Positions 25,839 through 33,988 of a stretch of 64,000 nt of DNA are shown piece after piece (the first letter of the stretch is position 1; every line of letters begins with the position of its first letter). The stretch covers positions 434,001 to 498,000 of the forward strand of contig NZ_FYDX01000003.1 of the NCBI RefSeq assembly GCF_900187455.1, read 5' to 3'. Made by a program: the position numbers and the translations under genes. The notes under the pieces are model-generated. The model worked only from the letters and a program-made list of their open reading frames with translations, had not been told where the DNA came from and made no database searches. The DNA is from Pseudomonas sp. Irchel 3E13 (GTDB taxonomy: Bacteria > Pseudomonadota > Gammaproteobacteria > Pseudomonadales > Pseudomonadaceae).

Positions 25839-26854
25839 GCCTCGGCCTGCGCTGCGGTCGGCGCGTCGTCTTCGTCGCCGTATTCGGTGACGAAGGGGCG
25901 GGCGTCGAGACCCTGTTCGCTGAGATAGCGCACCAGCACACCGACCGAACCATGGGTGACCATCACCCGCTGCGCCCCCGTCTCGGCGATGGCCCAGAGC
26001 AGTCCCGGCCAGTCGGCGTGGTCGGACAGTACGAAGCCGCGATCGACCCCGCGCCGCCGCCGGGTGCCGCGCAGGCGCATCCAGCCGCTGGCGAAGGCGT
26101 CGCTGTAATCGCCGAAACGGCGCATCCAGGTGCTGCCGCCCGCCGAGGGCGGGGCAATGATCAGGGCCTGGCGCAGCAGCGGGTCGTTGCGCGGAATATC
26201 GCCGGCGTATTGCGTCGGCGGCAGATGGATGCCGGCCTCGCGGTAGACCCGGTTGAGCGGTTCGACCGAGCCGTGGGCGAGGATCGGCCCGAGGCTGGCA
26301 TCGATGCCGTGGAGGATGCGCTGTGCCTTGCCGAAGGCGTAGCAGAACAACACGCTGGCCTTGCCGCGGGTCTGGTTGCCGCGCCACCACTCATTGATTT
26401 CGCTGAACACCTCGGCCTGCGGCTGCCAGCGGTAGATCGGCAGGCCGAAGGTGGATTCGGTGATGAAGGTGTGGCAGCGCACCGGCTCGAACGGCGCGCA
26501 GGTGCCATCGGCCTCGACCTTGTAGTCCCCCGACGCGACCCAGATTTCGCCCTGGTATTCCAGGCGTACCTGGGCCGAGCCGAGGACATGGCCGGCGGGG
26601 TGGAAACTGAGGGTGACACCGTGGTGCGACAGGCGTTCGTGGTAGGGCAGGGTTTGCAGATTGATCTCGGCGCCGAGGCGGGCTCGCAGGATCCCGGCGC
26701 CGGGGGCGGCGCACAGGTAATGGCGGTTGCCGGTGCGCGCATGGTCGCCGTGGCCATGGGTGATGATCGCCCGTTCCACCGGGCGCCAGGGATCGATATA
26801 GAAATCACCGGGCGGGCAGTAGAGGCCTTCGGGGCGGGCGATGACAAGGTCCAT
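25835..26854 (-). CDS. Ligase-associated DNA exonuclease (metallo-beta-lactamase fold)
   Basis: 339-residue metallo-beta-lactamase/beta-CASP-like nuclease. The metal-binding motif is HGHGDHA (His33, His35, Asp37, His38), and FHPAGHVLGSAQV plus the later LSDHADW supply the remaining ligands. It belongs to the family named for its constant pairing with the ATP-dependent ligase and probably trims DNA ends before sealing. It is the first gene of the two-gene exo–ligase operon. The C-terminal dozen residues are acidic and alanine-rich. Confidence 0.93.
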   Translation of the reverse strand: MDLVIARPEGLYCPPGDFYIDPWRPVERAIITHGHGDHARTGNRHYLCAAPGAGILRARLGAEINLQTLPYHERLSHHGVTLSFHPAGHVLGSAQVRLEYQGEIWVASGDYKVEADGTCAPFEPVRCHTFITESTFGLPIYRWQPQAEVFSEINEWWRGNQTRGKASVLFCYAFGKAQRILHGIDASLGPILAHGSVEPLNRVYREAGIHLPPTQYAGDIPRNDPLLRQALIIAPPSAGGSTWMRRFGDYSDAFASGWMRLRGTRRRRGVDRGFVLSDHADWPGLLWAIAETGAQRVMVTHGSVGVLVRYLSEQGLDARPFVTEYGDEDDAPTAAQAEA

Positions 26855-26919
26855 GGCAGGGCTGCTGGTGGAGGGCTTGTATCGGTAGAGCGGTTACTGG
26901 GTGGGGAAGTTCGGTGTTT

Positions 26920-26976
26920 TTGAGGGCCTTATCGCTGATTTGTCGGGGGACCGAACCGCAGCGATAAGGCCCTCAA
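26920..26976. repeat. Long intergenic hairpin between quiP and the exonuclease gene
   Basis: Perfect 18-base inverted repeat, TTGAGGGCCTTATCGCTG (26920–26937) and CAGCGATAAGGCCCTCAA (26959–26976), with a 21-base loop. Located just after the quiP stop. It lacks a U-run on the quiP transcript, so it may be a dispersed hairpin repeat as well as a terminator; two related hairpins occur at 37489 and 48876. Confidence 0.7.
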
Positions 26977-26986
26977 GGCCGATAAA

Positions 26987-29419
26987 TTACTTCCCTGGCA
27001 CCAAGGTCAGGCGCTTGTTGCCATACGCCCGTTCAAAGTTCTGCGTCTGCAGCGGCACGCTCTGGTACTGCCCGCGGAACCACGCATCCAGGCCGTTGGC
27101 GAACTGCGGGCTGGCCGGGTTGCCGGACTGGCCGCTGCTGGTGAGCAATTGCAGCGGCTCGACCTGGCCGAAGTCCACCACCATGCGTACTGCCGGGCCG
27201 AGGCTGGCCTTGAAGTCCTGGCCCCAGGCATAGGCCGACGGGTTCAGGGTGCTGTGGTCGCCGCCCACCGCTTGCGCCCGTCGGCTGAGGTTGTCGCCCA
27301 AACCATGCAGGTTGGCCGTCGGCCATTGGTACTGGTGCAGCTTGCCCCACTGCCAGGTCTTGCGGTCGGCACCGAGTTGCTGTTCACCGGCACTGATCGC
27401 CGCGGCCAGGCTGCGGGCAATGATGGTCGGTTTGTCCTCTTTTGCCGGGGTCGTGAGGTCATCCCAGAACGGACTGTCGTCGCGGCCCAGCAGGTGGTCG
27501 GCCTGGGCCGAGTAGGACAGCCGCGCATTGGCGACGAACGCCTGCCACGCCGGGCTCGACTCCGGGCCGAGTTCGTCGAGGAAGGTCAGCCGGGTGCTTT
27601 CCTGGAGGAACAGCTCGTACACCGCGGCATCGGCGGAGGTCTGGCTCAGGCGGCCATCGAAAGCCATCAGGCGGGTGTACGCCTCGCGGGCGCGGGCCTT
27701 CTGCTCGGCGGGCAGGCTGTCGATGGCCTTTTTCAGCGGCTGGGCCATGCCCGGTGCTTCGAACATGGCCTTGAGTTTGCCGGCGAACAGCGTGGTCTGA
27801 TCGTTCTGCATGGCGATCACGCTGCGGCTGTCGTGCTTGCCGTTGCCGGCCAGTTGCGCCAGGCGCTCGGCGCGCTCCGGGTACGACCAGCTATTGGACA
27901 ACTGCATGCCGTAGCCACGCGGTGCGCTGCGCTGGTTGGCGTTGCCGATCCAGCCTTGCAGCGGGTCCTGGTCGTACGGATGGAGCATGGCGTCGGCGTA
28001 GCCGTCCCAGTCGTAGCGGCTGTCCCAGCCCGGCGAGGGCAGCAGGCCCTGGCCTTCGCGGCGGTTGGGGTAGCGGCCGGTGACTTGCCAGCCGATGTTG
28101 CTGGCATCGGCGAACACCATGTTCAGCGCCGCGGCGCCGATCTCGCGGCTGGCGTCGAAGGCGCGCTCGACGTTCTGCGCCCGCGACAGGTCGAAGAACG
28201 CGTCGAGGCTCTTGTCGCCCTTGAGGTCGGGCATGCGCAGCGCCAGGCCGAGGCCGCCCTTGTCGCCGGTGAGCAGAGCGCCGTGGCCGGTTTCGTAGAT
28301 AACTTCGCGCTGCGGGCGCTGGCCCTTGACGAAGAAGGTTTCGTTACGCGCCCGCGCCGGCTGCCAGCGGCCGTCCACTTCATAGAGCAACTGGCTGCCC
28401 TGGCGGCGCAGTTTTTCCAGGTACAGGTCCTGGTTGTCGCCCATGGCCGCGCTGCCGCTCCAGGCCAGCTTGCCGTTGAAGCCGGCGAGCACGAAAGGCA
28501 GGCCGGGCAGGCTGAAGCCGGCTGCCTGGTACTTGGTGGTGCGGATCTGCACCGGGCTCAGCACCCAGCCGCCCTGGCTGTCGCTGGCCAGCAGGCTGCG
28601 GCCGCTGCGGCTGCGCTGTGGGCCGAGGGCCCAGTTGGCCGAGTTGGCATTGCCGAGCACGTTGAACGCCGCGAGTTGCGCGCTGACCGCCGCCACCGGC
28701 GCCAGGCCGGTCAACTGGCTGGTGAGGTTCAGGCCCTTGAGCTTGTCGGCCTCGGCCTCCGGCAGCGGTTCGTCCGGGTAGTTGGGCAGCAGCCAGGCCA
28801 GTTTGTCGGCACCGACTTTCTGCGCCAGGGTCAGGGCGGCAATTTCTTCTTGCAGGTTCACCGACTGGCTGAAGCTGTAGAGGGCGAAGACCAGCGCCGA
28901 GTCTTCGGCTTTCCAGTACTCCGGGCGGTAGCCGGCCAGCGGCGACGGCAGTTTTTCGCGATAGCGGAACAGGTAGGCGTTGACGCCGCGGGCATAGACC
29001 TCGAAGAAGCGCTTCAGGCGCGGCGAGGCGTCGGCATAGAGCTGGGTGGCGCTCTGACGGAGGTTGGTGGCGCGCATGAAACGGTCGATGTCCAGCGCCT
29101 CGGCGCCGGCCATCTCGGAAAGTCGACCCTGGGCCAGCAGGCGCATGCCGAGCATCTGGCCGATGCGGTCGGAGGCGTGCACGTAGCCGAGGCTGAACAG
29201 GGCGTCATGGAAGGAGCTGCTTTCGATCAGCGGCATGCCCTGGGTATTGCGCCGTACCGAAACGTTCTGCGCCAGGCCCTTGAGCGGCTCGACCCCGACG
29301 GTCGGTGGCACGCTGTCGCGAACGTTGCCCATCTGGCAACCACCCAGGCTGAGCAGCCCGAGTGCGGCCGCGGCGACGCCGAACCGAAGACGTGAAAGGG
29401 GAAAGGCTGGCGAGGCCAT
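26987..29419 (-). CDS. quiP: Acyl-homoserine lactone acylase QuiP
   Basis: 810-residue Ntn-hydrolase of the penicillin-acylase family, close to P. aeruginosa QuiP along its N-terminal half (for example the shared FHDALF segment). It hydrolyses the amide of long-chain acyl-homoserine lactones and so quenches quorum signals. The precursor is cleaved before the nucleophile Ser260 ([11 protein letters not shown]). The N-terminus has a signal sequence ending in a lipobox-like SLGGC (Cys28), so it may be membrane-anchored in the periplasm. The start ATG has a GGAG site upstream. It is monocistronic, upstream of the exonuclease–ligase pair. Confidence 0.9.
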   Translation of the reverse strand: MASPAFPLSRLRFGVAAAALGLLSLGGCQMGNVRDSVPPTVGVEPLKGLAQNVSVRRNTQGMPLIESSSFHDALFSLGYVHASDRIGQMLGMRLLAQGRLSEMAGAEALDIDRFMRATNLRQSATQLYADASPRLKRFFEVYARGVNAYLFRYREKLPSPLAGYRPEYWKAEDSALVFALYSFSQSVNLQEEIAALTLAQKVGADKLAWLLPNYPDEPLPEAEADKLKGLNLTSQLTGLAPVAAVSAQLAAFNVLGNANSANWALGPQRSRSGRSLLASDSQGGWVLSPVQIRTTKYQAAGFSLPGLPFVLAGFNGKLAWSGSAAMGDNQDLYLEKLRRQGSQLLYEVDGRWQPARARNETFFVKGQRPQREVIYETGHGALLTGDKGGLGLALRMPDLKGDKSLDAFFDLSRAQNVERAFDASREIGAAALNMVFADASNIGWQVTGRYPNRREGQGLLPSPGWDSRYDWDGYADAMLHPYDQDPLQGWIGNANQRSAPRGYGMQLSNSWSYPERAERLAQLAGNGKHDSRSVIAMQNDQTTLFAGKLKAMFEAPGMAQPLKKAIDSLPAEQKARAREAYTRLMAFDGRLSQTSADAAVYELFLQESTRLTFLDELGPESSPAWQAFVANARLSYSAQADHLLGRDDSPFWDDLTTPAKEDKPTIIARSLAAAISAGEQQLGADRKTWQWGKLHQYQWPTANLHGLGDNLSRRAQAVGGDHSTLNPSAYAWGQDFKASLGPAVRMVVDFGQVEPLQLLTSSGQSGNPASPQFANGLDAWFRGQYQSVPLQTQNFERAYGNKRLTLVPGK

Positions 29420-29535
29420 GGCAAGGCTCCTGCAAGGGGGGGGCGGCTGAAAGGCGCTACGTTAGTGAGCGCGATGGCCCCGTGCAAGCGGGGGCGCGGG
29501 CTTTATTTGCAAAGCGCCGCGCCGGTGACGCGGGC

Positions 29536-30177
29536 TTATGGCTGCGGCGGGTTGATCTTTTCCACCAGGGCGTAGGCGCGCTGGGTGGCGGGACGGGCCT
29601 GAATGCGCTCGAACCAGCCTTTAAGGGCCGGGAAGTTGTCGAGATCCTGCCCCTGCCATTTGTGCGGGACGATCCACGGGTAGATCGCCATGTCGGCAAT
29701 GCTGTACGCCTCGCCGGCGACGAACGGTCGGTCTTCCAGGCGCTTGTTCAGCACCCCGTAGAGCCGCGCGGTCTCGTCGACATAGCGCTTGATGGCGTAG
29801 GGGATCTTTTCCGGCGCGAAGCGGTTGAAATGGTGGTTCTGCCCGGCCATCGGGCCGAGGCCGCCCATCTGCCAGAACAGCCATTGCAGGGCTTCCTGGC
29901 GCCCGCGCAGGTCTTGCGGAATGAACTGGCCGGTTTTTTCGGCGAGGTACAGCAGGATGGCCCCGGATTCGAACAGCGACAGGGGCTGGCCGTCGGCGGT
30001 GTCGTTGTCGACGATGGCCGGAATGCGGTTGTTGGGGGCGATTTTCAGGAAGTCGGCGGCGAATTGCTCGCCTTTGCCGATGTTGATCGGGTGGATCCGG
30101 TACGGAAGGCCGGTCTCCTCAAGAAACAGGCTGATCTTGTGGCCGTTGGGGGTGGTCCAGTAGTACAGATCGATCAT
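29536..30177 (-). CDS. Glutathione S-transferase, Nu/YfcG-like
   Basis: 213-residue cytosolic GST with an N-terminal thioredoxin-like domain (MIDLYYWTTPNGHKISLFLE, about residues 1–80) and an alpha-helical C-terminal domain. The TTPNGHK segment is the glutathione-site signature of the YfcG/YghU (Nu) class, which has disulfide-bond reductase activity and lacks the usual catalytic Tyr or Ser. The start at 30177 follows a GGAG site by seven bases; an ATG four codons upstream lacks one. It is flanked by its own promoter region and is not obviously in an operon. Confidence 0.92.
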   Translation of the reverse strand: MIDLYYWTTPNGHKISLFLEETGLPYRIHPINIGKGEQFAADFLKIAPNNRIPAIVDNDTADGQPLSLFESGAILLYLAEKTGQFIPQDLRGRQEALQWLFWQMGGLGPMAGQNHHFNRFAPEKIPYAIKRYVDETARLYGVLNKRLEDRPFVAGEAYSIADMAIYPWIVPHKWQGQDLDNFPALKGWFERIQARPATQRAYALVEKINPPQP

Positions 30178-30296
30178 GAGGCGCTCCATCAGGAAACGGC
30201 AGCATGGTGCATGCTGCCGTCGTTCTGCCGCGCTCGGGCGCAGCGGTCGGCGTTATGGATATCACAAAGCGCGACCGCTGTTACAGGAAGTCACAC

Positions 30297-30500
30297 TCAG
30301 GCGCCGTGGCACTTCTTGAATTTTTTCTCGCTGCCGCAGGGGCAAGGGTCGTTACGGCCGACATCTTTCAACGTGTTGCGCACCGGCTCCTGGGGCGCAT
30401 GGTTGCAGTGCGGACCGTGCACATGGCCGTGGTCGTGATCGTGGTGATGGTCGTGATCATGATTGCAATCAGGGCCGTGAACGTGGGGTTGCTGGGTCAT
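30297..30500 (-). CDS. Small His-rich SEC-C motif protein
   Basis: 67-residue protein with two parts. Residues 5–35 are a histidine/aspartate-rich metal-binding-like tract ([20 protein letters not shown]). The C-terminus is a SEC-C zinc motif, [18 protein letters not shown], as found at the end of SecA where it binds zinc and SecB. It begins 5 bases after the LEA-like lipoprotein gene stop and is the last gene of a four-gene operon. Zinc or nickel handling or storage is plausible but unproven. Confidence 0.85.
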   Translation of the reverse strand: MTQQPHVHGPDCNHDHDHHHDHDHGHVHGPHCNHAPQEPVRNTLKDVGRNDPCPCGSEKKFKKCHGA

Positions 30501-30505
30501 CTGGG

Positions 30506-30979
30506 TTACTCCGGGACAAAATCGCCGGGAATTATCTCACCACTGCGGGACAAGTGCAGGTCGCGGGTGAAGAATAATCCGGTGCGCAGGGTGCCTTCGA
30601 GGCGGTAGTGCAGCGGTCGGTGGGTGCGCAGCATCTTCGCCAGCGGTTTCAGGTGCTGCCAGAGGTTGGTTCGCACCTCGACCTGGACGGTGCGCCGGCC
30701 GTGGGCGTCGATCCGCAGCCACTGGCCGTCGTCGCCCTCGGCCAGCAACAGCTCGTTGAGCCGTACCGCGTAGCTCAGGCCGCGAACCTGCAAGGCGCTG
30801 TCGTTGGGGTTGTCGATACGAAAGTGAAGGATGAAGCGCTGCTGCATCAGCCGCGCCTTGACCGTTTCCACCTTGATCAGGTGCACCTCGGGATCGCGGA
30901 AGTCGCTGTCCAGCCAACTGGCGCAGCCTGTCAGGCTCAGCAGGAGCATGAGCACTGACAGACGGGCCAGACGGCGCAT
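30506..30979 (-). CDS. LEA type 2-family lipoprotein
   Basis: 157-residue predicted lipoprotein. The signal peptide [19 protein letters not shown] has the lipobox LTGC (Cys19), and Asp at +4 or later does not force inner-membrane retention. The rest matches the LEA2/WHy (water stress and hypersensitive response) beta-sandwich, with a typical [21 protein letters not shown] strand pattern. Function in bacteria is unclear; envelope stress protection is the usual guess. Start set at 30979, where the lipoprotein signal begins. It is tightly packed between ychJ and the SEC-C gene. Confidence 0.85.
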   Translation of the reverse strand: MRRLARLSVLMLLLSLTGCASWLDSDFRDPEVHLIKVETVKARLMQQRFILHFRIDNPNDSALQVRGLSYAVRLNELLLAEGDDGQWLRIDAHGRRTVQVEVRTNLWQHLKPLAKMLRTHRPLHYRLEGTLRTGLFFTRDLHLSRSGEIIPGDFVPE

Positions 30980-30984
30980 GGTCG

Positions 30985-31461
30985 CTATCCGCCTACATAA
31001 CTGGAACAGCACTTCTTGAATTTCTGCCCGCTGGCGCAGGGGCAGGCGTCGTTGCGGCCGGCCTTGAGGCCGACGGTCGGGTCGATGAAGTGCCAGTGGC
31101 CCTGGTTCTGCACGAAGGCCGAACGCTCGCGGTGGCTGTGTTCGCCATCAGCGTCATGCCAGCGCGCGGTGAAGGTGACGAAAGCGTGCTCGGGCTGGCC
31201 GCCGAAGACCTCCGCCGATTCCACTTCCAGCCCCAGCCAGGTGCTTTGCGCACTCCAGGCGGCGATGGCCGGGCGGTCGAGGCCGGCCTGTTGCACCGGC
31301 AGGGTGGTTTTCACCAGATAGTCCACCAGGCCCAACACATAGGCGCTGTAGCGCGAACGCATCAGCGTTTGGGCGTCCGGGGCGGGTTGCCCGGCGTGAT
31401 AGTGCCCGCAGCAGGTATCCAACAGGTTGCCGCTGCCGCAGGGACAAACCGAAACACTCAT
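30985..31461 (-). CDS. YchJ-family protein with two SEC-C motifs
   Basis: 158-residue UPF0225/YchJ protein. An N-terminal SEC-C motif ([14 protein letters not shown], residues 6–19) and a C-terminal one ([16 protein letters not shown]) flank an NTF2-like central domain ([20 protein letters not shown]…FVTFTARW). Each motif probably binds zinc. Function is unknown. The ATG at 31461 was chosen because the N-terminal SEC-C motif starts there; longer frames upstream read through DUF6231 in another frame. It is third-last in the DUF6231–ychJ–LEA2–SEC-C operon. Confidence 0.92.
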   Translation of the reverse strand: MSVSVCPCGSGNLLDTCCGHYHAGQPAPDAQTLMRSRYSAYVLGLVDYLVKTTLPVQQAGLDRPAIAAWSAQSTWLGLEVESAEVFGGQPEHAFVTFTARWHDADGEHSHRERSAFVQNQGHWHFIDPTVGLKAGRNDACPCASGQKFKKCCSSYVGG

Positions 31462-31465
31462 CGCG

Positions 31466-31960
31466 TCACCACCAGTACTTGCCGAAGTTTTGCGGATTGG
31501 CCCAGAACTTGGCGTTGAGCCAGTCGGGTACCTGTTTATAGTCACGCAGATCGTAGCTGAACAGGCCGAGGACCTGGTCATCACGCTGGAAACGCTCGTT
31601 GGCCTGCAGCGCCAGCGAGTAGAAATCAGTGTCTTCCCAGCCGCTGGCGGCGAGGTCGGCCAGCACGGCGATGCGGCTGGCGTTGAGGTTGCGGATGCCG
31701 CCCACCAGTTCAAGGCCATTGCGCTTGGGCAAGTGCTCCAGGCAGTCCACCAGCAGCGCCAGGTCGTAGCGCTTGCCCGCCAGTTCCGCTGGCAGCGGGC
31801 CGGGCGCGGCGACGTCGATGCTGGCCTGCGGGTGCGCCGCGGCGAAGGCTTCCAGGGCGGGGAAGCGGGTGCCCACCAACAACAGGCGTTGCGGGGCGTG
31901 GTGTTCCAATAGCGCGGCCAGGGCCTGTTGCGGCGTGCGCGAAGAAAAGCTCTCGGTCAT
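31466..31960 (-). CDS. DUF6231-family protein
   Basis: 164-residue cytosolic protein with a partial Rossmann-like pattern ([15 protein letters not shown]…[15 protein letters not shown]…RIAVLADLA), suggestive of a degenerate methyltransferase fold without a clear SAM motif. The family is found mainly in Pseudomonas and is of unknown function. It is the first gene of a compact operon, with ychJ beginning 5 bases after its stop codon. Confidence 0.8.
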   Translation of the reverse strand: MTESFSSRTPQQALAALLEHHAPQRLLLVGTRFPALEAFAAAHPQASIDVAAPGPLPAELAGKRYDLALLVDCLEHLPKRNGLELVGGIRNLNASRIAVLADLAASGWEDTDFYSLALQANERFQRDDQVLGLFSYDLRDYKQVPDWLNAKFWANPQNFGKYWW

Positions 31961-32062
31961 CGAAGGTCCTCATCTGATCCGCCAAGACTAGCGGGCCACG
32001 GCGCCAAGGCAAAGGGGCGCGGTGGTTGCGTCATGGCTTATTGCTGGCGGAGATGGACGCTG

Positions 32063-32110
32063 CGGTCTTTACTCCCAGAGCATCGGTTTTGCACCGAATC
32101 CTCCTGGGAG
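32063..32110 (+). promoter_or_regulatory. 5'-leader hairpin that pairs the ribosome-binding site of OmpA-type gene 1
   Basis: A 13-base element CGGTCTTTACTCC (32063–32075) runs into a hairpin. CTCCCAG (32072–32078) pairs with CTGGGAG (32104–32110), which contains the GGGAG ribosome-binding site. An inner stem is TCGGT/ACCGA (32083–32087 and 32093–32097). The start codon is at 32120. Such pairing would block translation until the helix opens. Confidence 0.6.
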
Positions 32111-32119
32111 ATGCAACAA

Positions 32120-32818
32120 ATGAGCATAGTTCGCACAGCTTTACCTCTGGTTCTGCTAGCCAGCGTATTGACTGGTTGTGCAGGTTTGCAAAAAACCGAC
32201 TGGCCGAAATGTGCAGCCGTCGGAGGCGTCGGTGGCGCCGCATTGGGCGCGATCGAGAGCAGCAGTTGGGCCGGTTGGGGCGCATTGGTGGGCGGCACCA
32301 TGGCCGCGGCTTATTGCTATGTCCATGGTGATGGCGATGAAGACGGCGATGGCGTGCCGGACAGCCGCGACAAGTGCCCAGGCACTCCGCGTGGTGTCCA
32401 GGTCGATGCCAACGGCTGCCCGCCAGAGCCTGTGCCGGTCGCGGTGGTCGAAGAAGTGGTGGTGGTGAAGGAAGAGACCATCGTGATCCGTGACATCCAC
32501 TTCGAGTTCGATTCGGCCAAGCTGACCGCGGCTGACAAGTCCCGCCTGAACACCATCGCCACTCGCCTGAAACAGGAAGCGCCAAGCGCCCGGCTGAGCG
32601 TGACCGGGCACACCGACAGCGTCGGCTCGGACGCCTACAACCAGAAACTCTCCGAGCGCCGGGCGCATTCGGTGACCGAGTACCTGATCGAAACCGGCGT
32701 GCCACGCGCCAGCTTCGTTTCGGTGCGCGGTGCCGGTGAAAGCCAGCCTGAAGCCGACAACCGCACCGCGGACGGCCGGGCACAGAACCGCCGCACGGAA
32801 ATCCGCATCGAGCGTTGA
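32120..32818 (+). CDS. OmpA-family lipoprotein with thrombospondin-3-like repeat (paralogue 1)
   Basis: 232-residue outer-membrane lipoprotein. The signal peptide ends in the lipobox LTGC (Cys20). A small glycine-zipper segment (GGVGGAALGAIESSSWAGWG) follows, then a Ca-binding-type DGDEDGDGVPDSRDKCPGTP repeat. The C-terminal OmpA/MotB peptidoglycan-binding domain has LSVTGHTDSVGSDAYNQKLSERRA. It probably anchors the outer membrane to peptidoglycan. Start at 32120 chosen for the 9-base spacing to GGGAG; an ATG three codons earlier abuts that site. A second copy lies 90 bases downstream. Confidence 0.9.
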   Translation: MSIVRTALPLVLLASVLTGCAGLQKTDWPKCAAVGGVGGAALGAIESSSWAGWGALVGGTMAAAYCYVHGDGDEDGDGVPDSRDKCPGTPRGVQVDANGCPPEPVPVAVVEEVVVVKEETIVIRDIHFEFDSAKLTAADKSRLNTIATRLKQEAPSARLSVTGHTDSVGSDAYNQKLSERRAHSVTEYLIETGVPRASFVSVRGAGESQPEADNRTADGRAQNRRTEIRIER

Positions 32819-32826
32819 AGCCTCGC

Positions 32827-32855
32827 GGCCCGTGGCTTGTGAAGTGCCACGGGCC
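32827..32855 (+). terminator. Hairpin after OmpA-type gene 1
   Basis: Ten-base stem GGCCCGTGGC/GCCACGGGCC (32827–32836 and 32846–32855) with a 9-base loop right after the stop codon. Only short U-tracts follow, so it may be a weak terminator or a processing/stability element between the tandem genes. Confidence 0.65.
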
Positions 32856-32899
32856 GGTCTTTACTCCTGTGTGCTGGTAATAGCCAGTAACACAGGAGG
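32855..32899 (+). promoter_or_regulatory. 5'-leader hairpin that pairs the ribosome-binding site of OmpA-type gene 2
   Basis: The same 13-base element CGGTCTTTACTCC (32855–32867) again runs into a hairpin. CTCCTGTGT (32864–32872) pairs with ACACAGGAG (32890–32898), overlapping the GGAGG ribosome-binding site. An inner stem is CTGG/CCAG (32874–32877 and 32884–32887). The stem sequence differs from the first copy, yet pairing is kept. Confidence 0.6.
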
Positions 32900-32908
32900 C
32901 ATTCCCCC

Positions 32909-33628
32909 ATGACCGCACTTACCAGAGCCGCGCTTCCCGTGTTGTTGGCGGCCGGCTTGCTTTCCGGTTGCGCGACCCACAGCGATGGAAGCGCACCGCT
33001 CAATCAACGGACCTGGCCGCTGTGCAGCCTGCTCGGCGGCCTGGTAGGCGGTGGCCTCGGTGCCATCGAAAGCTCGGCATGGGCAGCCGGCGGTGGTGCC
33101 GCCGGTGCCATTGCCGGCGGCCTGATCTGCTTCGCCCATGACGGCGACGAAGACGGCGACGGCGTGTTCGACCGCCGTGACCGCTGCCCGGACACCCCGG
33201 CCAATACCCCGGTCAGCCACAACGGCTGCCCGCTGCCGCAGTACCCGGTATCGGAAAAAGTCGCCGAGCCTGAGCCGGTGCAGGAAGTCATCACCCTCAG
33301 TGACCAGGGCAATGTGCTGTTCGCCTTCGACTCGGCCGAATTGATGCCGGCCGCGCAGCAGCAACTGCAAGCGCTGGTCGAGCGCCTGAGTAACCCGGCG
33401 GTGACCCGCATCCGCGTGGTCGGGCACACCGACAGCAAGGGCACCGACGCCTATAACCAGAGCCTCTCCGAGCGCCGCGCCAGCGCCGCCGCCGAGTACC
33501 TCATCAACCAGGGCGTATCGCCGCAGAAAGTCACCAGCCAGGGGCGCGGCGAAAGCGAGCCGGTCGCAGACAATGAAACCGACGCTGGCCGTGCGCAGAA
33601 TCGCCGGGTAGAGCTGCACCTCAATTGA
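32909..33628 (+). CDS. OmpA-family lipoprotein with thrombospondin-3-like repeat (paralogue 2)
   Basis: 239-residue paralogue of the preceding protein with the same plan: lipobox LSGC (Cys21), glycine-zipper (GGLVGGGLGAIESSAWAAGGG), acidic DGDEDGDGVFDRRDRCPDTP repeat, and a C-terminal OmpA domain (VVGHTDSKGTDAYNQSLSERRA). The two copies share the layout closely but differ in most linker residues, so the duplication is not recent. The start has GGAGG nine bases upstream, inside a hairpin. The role is presumed to be outer membrane–peptidoglycan tethering. Confidence 0.9.
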   Translation: MTALTRAALPVLLAAGLLSGCATHSDGSAPLNQRTWPLCSLLGGLVGGGLGAIESSAWAAGGGAAGAIAGGLICFAHDGDEDGDGVFDRRDRCPDTPANTPVSHNGCPLPQYPVSEKVAEPEPVQEVITLSDQGNVLFAFDSAELMPAAQQQLQALVERLSNPAVTRIRVVGHTDSKGTDAYNQSLSERRASAAAEYLINQGVSPQKVTSQGRGESEPVADNETDAGRAQNRRVELHLN

Positions 33629-33636
33629 TCGGCGCG

Positions 33637-33690
33637 GCGTCAGCCGTTATGGTGGCAGTCTGTCTCCTGGCGGACCGCCACGGCTGACGC
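33637..33690. repeat. Inverted repeat after OmpA-type gene 2
   Basis: Ten-base perfect arms GCGTCAGCCG (33637–33646) and CGGCTGACGC (33681–33690) enclose a 34-base loop that itself can form a TGGCGG/CCGCCA stem. It lies between the OmpA-type gene and the DUF1145 gene and may act as a terminator, though no U-run follows. Confidence 0.5.
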
Positions 33691-33712
33691 GAACCCTTCA
33701 GGAGGCAAGGCT

Positions 33713-33988
33713 ATGAAAGGCTTTCTCGGCTTGTTCAAGGCGCTGACAGTGGTGTTCTGGTGGGTGGTGCTGGTGAATCTGCTGATTCCCGCGCAACCGC
33801 CGTTCCACCAGTTGATCAACCTGGCCGGCGCCTCACTGCTGGGGCTTCATCTGCTCGAAATCCTGTTCTTCAACGGTCGCCTGCGCCAGCGCAGCCACCG
33901 CTGGTTCGACCGCCTGCAGATTCTGCTGGTGGGCATCTTCCATATCCTCTCCATCCCCGCACCTCCCAAGGAAGCCAAGCATGCGTAA
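33713..33988 (+). CDS. DUF1145-family small membrane protein
   Basis: 91-residue inner-membrane protein with two or three hydrophobic segments (GLFKALTVVFWWVVLVNLL, LINLAGASLLGLHLLEILFF, ILLVGIFHILSI). It matches the DUF1145 family, for which no function is established. It has a CAGGAGG ribosome-binding site. Its last codons overlap the start of the collagen-like gene by 8 bases, so both are probably translated together. Confidence 0.85.
   Translation: MKGFLGLFKALTVVFWWVVLVNLLIPAQPPFHQLINLAGASLLGLHLLEILFFNGRLRQRSHRWFDRLQILLVGIFHILSIPAPPKEAKHA

Noticed and set aside
24285..25928. Long plus-strand frame of about 550 codons antisense to the DNA ligase
   Set aside because: Shadow of the ligase codons; composition is Gly/Val/Asp/Gln-rich as expected for antisense GC-rich DNA and no ribosome-binding site was convincing.
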